Program-made: the position numbers and the translations under genes
The notes under the pieces: model-generated
The model's database searches: none
What the model was told of the DNA's origin: nothing
What the model saw: only the letters and a program-made list of their open reading frames with translations
Part shown: positions 60,201 to 64,000 of the stretch, in pieces
Numbering within the stretch: position 1 is the stretch's first letter
Layout of the letters: each line of letters opens with the position of its first letter
NCBI GenBank assembly: GCA_000708835.1
Contig: DF237116.1
Coordinates: 62,001 to 126,000, forward strand
Length of the DNA stretch: 64,000 nt
Source of the DNA: Klebsormidium nitens
Taxonomy: Eukaryota > Streptophyta > Klebsormidiophyceae > Klebsormidiales > Klebsormidiaceae
Direction of reading: 5' to 3'

Positions 60201-63200
60201 ACCCGCCCGCTAACCCGACTGTTTTGAAGCCGCAAACGGGAGGGTTTGTAGTTAACGAAGGCGCACGGAAAAACGTACCGAGCTGGGGTCCGGGGCGGCT
60301 TCTGCTGAAAATGGCGGACGAGGCAACGGAAGAGTCTCCGGCGGAAACTCCCAGGACGGAGCGTGTGAATAAGCCCAACAGGACGGATGGTGTGAATAGG
60401 CACCTCAAAGCCCCCGGTAGTCTAGCACGCGGGGAAGAACCGAAGCAAGCACCGCAAGCGAAACGGGGGGTCTTGCCGGAGCTGAGAAAGAGCGGCGCGC
60501 GGAGCCCATTGGAAAGCAGCAAGGCTCAGGGTGACGTCAGTACGACGTTAGGTCACCGTTCGAAGCAACCCCCGGGTCAACCCCTCTCCCCGAAGCCGCT
60601 GCCCGGTGCTTTGTCGCCCAAACCGGCCACGTGGCAGAAGGAAAGAACGGTGGGTGACGTCAGCGCGACGTCACCCGGCCTGGGCAGCTCCCTGGCGAAG
60701 CGAAACCTGCTCGACCCGGCGTCTCCTAACCACTCGGTTAATGATAACCCCGGCACTTTGGCTCCGTTAAAAGACTCACTCAGCCGCCCCGGTCAGAGCC
60801 CGGTGACGAAGAAGTTTGTTTTTGGGCGTACCATCATTGTCAAAAGTGATGACGTGGACGACCGCGGGTTTTGGGCGAGCGGGGAAAGTAACGCGGCGTC
60901 CCCGGTGCATCCCCCTGGGTGGTGGGCGGAGCGGCGAAAGATTGAGATTGAGAAAATAAAGAAGGCCAGGGCAGAGAAGGTGGGCACGCCCGGTGCCGAA
61001 GCACGTGTCGATGCACTGGTTGCTTCTTGGGCTGTTCGTACGACGCATTTGCTATCTGGGTTCTTTCCCCAAAGTGGCTTCACTTCTGAGGGTGATCACG
61101 CGTTCCCGTTCTCCATATAATTGAAGGTTGCAGTCAAAAACATTGTTTTCCAAAGCCTTCCGTCCGCTGCTTGGATTTTTTGTTCGGGAAGGCGATGCTG
61201 ATGATGACCAAGCTACGCCAATGGAAATGTGATATTCCAATGGAATATTGGGATTTTCCCCGCTAGAAATTGGATTATTGAGCAAGATATTTTCAAGAAT
61301 CTGGAATATGGGGGTTGAAATTTTTTGAGATTTGAATATCCAGTTTTAACTAAACGGACTAGATAATTTTGCATTTTCAACGTTCATGTTCAATATTTTG
61401 CAGGAATATGGAATATTTCAACGCCAGGAATTGGAAAATTGCCCAATTTGGAGCTAGGAATATGGAATATCGAAACCCATATATTCTCCGGGGCCGACCA
61501 TCTACTTGTTGAATAGATTGAAGGTTTCTGAGACACAGATCTCAATGAACAGCAGTGCTCGGTCAGGTCAAGTGAGTTGATAAGCACCTGATAAGCGACG
61601 GACTGAGGGGATTCTGTCCTCGAAACGTGGTCCAGAATGGTAGAATTTAGAGTTTCGCCTCAAAGAAAGTCTTCTTCCTTACGGGTTTGTCACCCTTCGT
61701 TTACAGGCTGCCCAAGAGCAAGAAGAGCACGACAAACAACTGGCAGAGGAGATCCGCCTCAAGGCGCTGCTCCGGCGGAAGCGGATGATGGAGCGCCGGA
61801 ACCGCGATCCGGCGGAAGGCCACGAAGGCGACACGTCAGCGGACGGCGCCACGTCATCAAGGCGCGCGGGCCGGACACGCGCGCGCTTGAAGCCTCTCGA
61901 GAGCGGATCAGAGGCACCGGGAAGGCGCCGGTCCAAAACGGAACGGAACCGGAACAGCCGGGAGCGGAAGAGCAGGGCGAAGAGAGATGAAGTGGATCAG
62001 GTGCTGGATGACATCATTGGTGTCGTCAGCGCGGAGAGCGAGGTGGAGGAGCGCGGACTCCGGGCGAGGGCCAGAGCGGAACGGAAGCAATCGAGATTCG
62101 TACAAGCGCAGTCGAGCACGGAAGTGAGGGGCCGGGATAGAAGAACACCTCGTGAAGAGCGGAACGGGGGGAGCGGAACGGAAAGAGACGAAATGAAACG
62201 GAAGGAAGATAGAAGTCGCAGAGAAAGGTCGCGAGCAGTGGAATCACCGGCCAGCAGACACAAAGACACGTCATCATCTCCTAGAAGAGGAAGGGAAGAC
62301 TCGTCAGCTTCGCCGGATCGACACCGGAAAGGACCGGTAGACTCCCCCGGCCGCGGGGCAGACCGTAACCGTAACCCTAACCCTAACCATACCCACAATC
62401 TGCCTAACCTAACCAGCCCGGGCTCCGTTCCCCGGTTCATGTCCCCGCTCGGCAAACCGCCAAACCCCCCAAACCCCGGTTCCGCGGCCGCGTCGCCAAA
62501 GCCGAGGCCGCCCAAGCCGCAAAATCACCAGGGGGGTACACCGACGGCGACCAAGCTGGCGGAAAAGGCTCTGCGTTTGCCCCGGTTGGTCGCCCCCTCG
62601 GGCACTTCTACGCCCCGGTCTATGGGCGGCGGGTCGGAGGCCGGGACGGCAACGCCGGGGGGTGGACCGCAGGCGGAGCATCCGGCGGCGAAGGCGTTGC
62701 GGGTAAGTCGGTTCTAACATTCCAGTTTTCTCTGTCTCTCGCATCGGAATCCTAGGACAGTTTTCTTAACTTGATGCATGTACGTGCGCGTCTTCTTTGA
62801 CGTTCAAGCAACAGCGTTGCGGGTAAGTCGCAGTCGAAGCTGCAGAGCTCTTTTTTCGTATCGTAGATTTTAAAACAGTGTACTTGATCTGACTCGTTGT
62901 ACATGCGTTTCTTCGGTGCGTTTGAAAGGAGAGTGTAAGGAGAAATCACAGATTTTGGGTCGCTTCTTGACCGACAGACTGAGGAATGTTGAGCTTGAAA
63001 GTGCGAGGTTGCCAGGGTTTGCGGTCCGCTCTCCGGCCGAATCTTGGAGATTCGCCCAGCGTATGAAGCGGACGCAAAGAGTACGTAATCAAAGAAAATC
63101 CTCTCGCAAGCAGGCCGTTGCAAATCGAACGTAGCCAGATCTGAGAGCGCATCCCTGAACCCACAATTTTGCTGTTGCAGATCCGCCGCGAGAAGCAGCG

Positions 63201-63357
63201 CCTTGCGGAGGAAGCCGCCAAGAAGCAAGCGGAAGAGGAGGAGCGGCAGCGGCGGAAGCGGTTCGAGGCGCACGCGGTCCGATTACGGGACGAAGCGAAG
63301 CGGTACCAGGAGCAAAAGGCGGCGCGCGAGAAGGCGAAGCTGGACGCGGAACGCAAG
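54244..63357 (+). CDS. Large uncharacterised protein: helical N-half, charged coiled-coil C-half (3' end outside or unresolved)
   Basis: Not recognised. Exons: 54244-55819, 56225-56301, 57328-57489, 58686-58876, 59357-59560, 59980-60979, 61707-62702, 63181-63357. Phases agree and about 1,460 residues are visible. Residues 1-130 are globular with WNKLSPALAALGVPL followed by a Gly-Asp-x-x-Ala helix pair, reminiscent of CH-like domains in ciliary or microtubule proteins (weak hypothesis). Residues 140-290 are acidic and disordered. About 300-770 are Ala/Leu-rich paired helices of ARM/HEAT style. Exon 6 adds a Pro/Lys-rich linker; exon 7 is very Arg/Ser/Glu-rich (RS/RE-like); exon 8 is a charged helix (KKQAEEEERQRRKR). 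The last donor appears to be AAG|GCACGT, a GC-AG intron; the alternative is read-through to a stop at 63421-63423. Exons 3, 4, 7 and 8 have echoes. Start ATG at 54244 sits 1.5 kb from uL3m in divergent orientation. Confidence 0.78.
56575..57205 (+). repeat. Four acceptor-side echoes of exon 57328-57489, period about 185 bp
   Basis: CAG-ending acceptors at 56588, 56772, 56955 and 57141 precede copies of the exon start, and the real acceptor ends at 57327. Steps are 184, 183, 186 and 186 bp, so this is a five-unit tandem array in which only the last unit continues into a full exon. Copies read QVEKDDDW-like and QVETDENLCC-like beside the true VEKDEDRCR, each followed by an LKR-coding block. Confidence 0.93.
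58012..58590 (+). repeat. Four acceptor-side echoes of exon 58686-58876
   Basis: Acceptors end at 58015, 58207, 58356 and 58514, with the real one at 58685 (steps 192, 149, 158, 171). Each copy repeats the SFFEHFSRPDLHASV-coding block. The copy at 58515 keeps the frame (ALLASFFEHSSRPDLHAF) to a TGA; the one at 58016 has a one-base deletion. All keep an AG acceptor. Confidence 0.93.
61190..61500 (+). repeat. AT-rich intronic low-complexity block
   Basis: The word GGAATAT and variants recur about eight times, with a near-palindrome at 61232-61252. It has the same style of internal word repetition as the MITE-like element at 53.2 kb, but no clear long terminal repeats were found. No coding content. 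Confidence 0.55.
62812..62830 (+). repeat. Donor-side echo of exon 61707-62702
   Basis: GCGTTGCGGGTAAGTCG at the exon end recurs 120 bp downstream with the donor intact, so a second usable GTAAGT exists in the intron. Confidence 0.75.
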
Positions 63358-63496
63358 GCACGTGTCTTTTCGACCATTTTATTTCTGCTCGAAACCAGAA
63401 TACCCTATGGGTTAACCCTGTAGAAGAATTCGAGGAGATGTGTCTCATCCTACTTTTCCCAGCTACCAATGGGGACGAAAAGGTCATGCACGAAAT

Positions 63497-63540
63497 GGCG
63501 AAGCCGGACGCTGAACGCAAGGCACGTCGCTTGTTTTCGA
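63497..63540 (+). repeat. Donor-side echo of exon 63181-63357
   Basis: The exon end (KLDAERK coding) and the following GCACGT recur 164 bp downstream as a KPDAERK-like copy. The echo spans the proposed GC donor, which supports 63357 as a real exon edge by analogy with the other genes. Confidence 0.8.
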
Positions 63541-64000
63541 AAGGATCTGCTGTTTGGATAGTCGCAATCAAAAATCTGTGACCGAGGTACGTTCCAAGTC
63601 GCCCCCTCTTGAAGACGAGTAGCGAGCAAGGACTTTCTGGAGTGCGTCTGGGACAAGACTGACACTACACATCCCTTCCGCGTGGCTTAGTGTGCCGGCC
63701 TTGAAGACAAGGGAAAGCGATTTACCTTTGAATTTCGCAGTTCCTTTGCCGTGAACATGGGCCGAAGTACAAGTTACTAGAATCACTTGTTTTTGCAGTG
63801 TTTAAATCCATTTCCATTTGAATCCTCTCGAGCTCGAATGCCCACACGTTCTTAGTCAAGCGCCGTCGTTAGGAACACCGTCTCAAACACAAAATGTTGT
63901 TGAGAACGAGCAGAAGATCCCACGAGAACGAGGGCTGAATCAAGCGCCCTCCTAAGGATATGCAATCCTCTGATATGACAAGTCACTGAAGCAGATCCTT

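Overview
This is a nuclear, intron-rich, green-lineage (streptophyte-type) window with one assembly gap (372 n, 10,813-11,184). The lineage is inferred from the gene content: a plant SBE-II-type starch branching enzyme, an AHK1-like hybrid histidine kinase, and an organellar uL3 with a targeting presequence. Roughly 10 kb per gene and introns of 0.2-2.4 kb suggest a charophyte alga or an early land plant; I cannot name the species. No tool was run. Exon boundaries were read by hand from GT/AG (one GC/AG) sites, kept where coding phase matched across joins.

Layout. Minus strand: a class-3 lipase (coding seen at 367-4,818, 3' end cut by the window edge, candidate signal-peptide exon to 6,236); starch branching enzyme (7,655-21,040 plus a candidate transit-peptide exon ending at 22,622); an AHK1-like Cache-domain hybrid histidine kinase (23,742-33,504, complete). 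Plus strand: a three-RRM RNA-binding protein (35,747-44,925, complete), divergent from the kinase. Minus strand: mitochondrial ribosomal protein uL3 (46,965-52,772, complete), convergent with the RRM gene. Plus strand: a large uncharacterised helical/charged protein (54,244 to beyond 63,357), divergent from uL3m. The genes have unrelated roles (lipid hydrolysis, starch branching, osmotic/redox-type signalling, RNA processing, mitochondrial translation) and do not form a cluster.

The most unusual property of the window is structural. In every one of the six genes, one or more exon edges recur as decayed tandem copies (echoes) in the adjoining intron. Copies of an exon's acceptor side always lie in the upstream intron and copies of its donor side in the downstream intron, with periods of about 90-195 bp. 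Often the splice site and neighbouring intron sequence are copied too. The clearest arrays are at SBE exons 5, 9, 10, 11, 12 and 13, uL3m exon 3, and exons 3 and 4 of the last gene (one has five units at a 183-186 bp period). This looks like repeated tandem duplication across splice junctions, i.e. intron growth by junction duplication with decoy splice sites left behind. Two MITE-like elements with perfect terminal inverted repeats, a hairpin made from an exon-edge copy, several palindromes and a tRNA-like B-box relic are also present.
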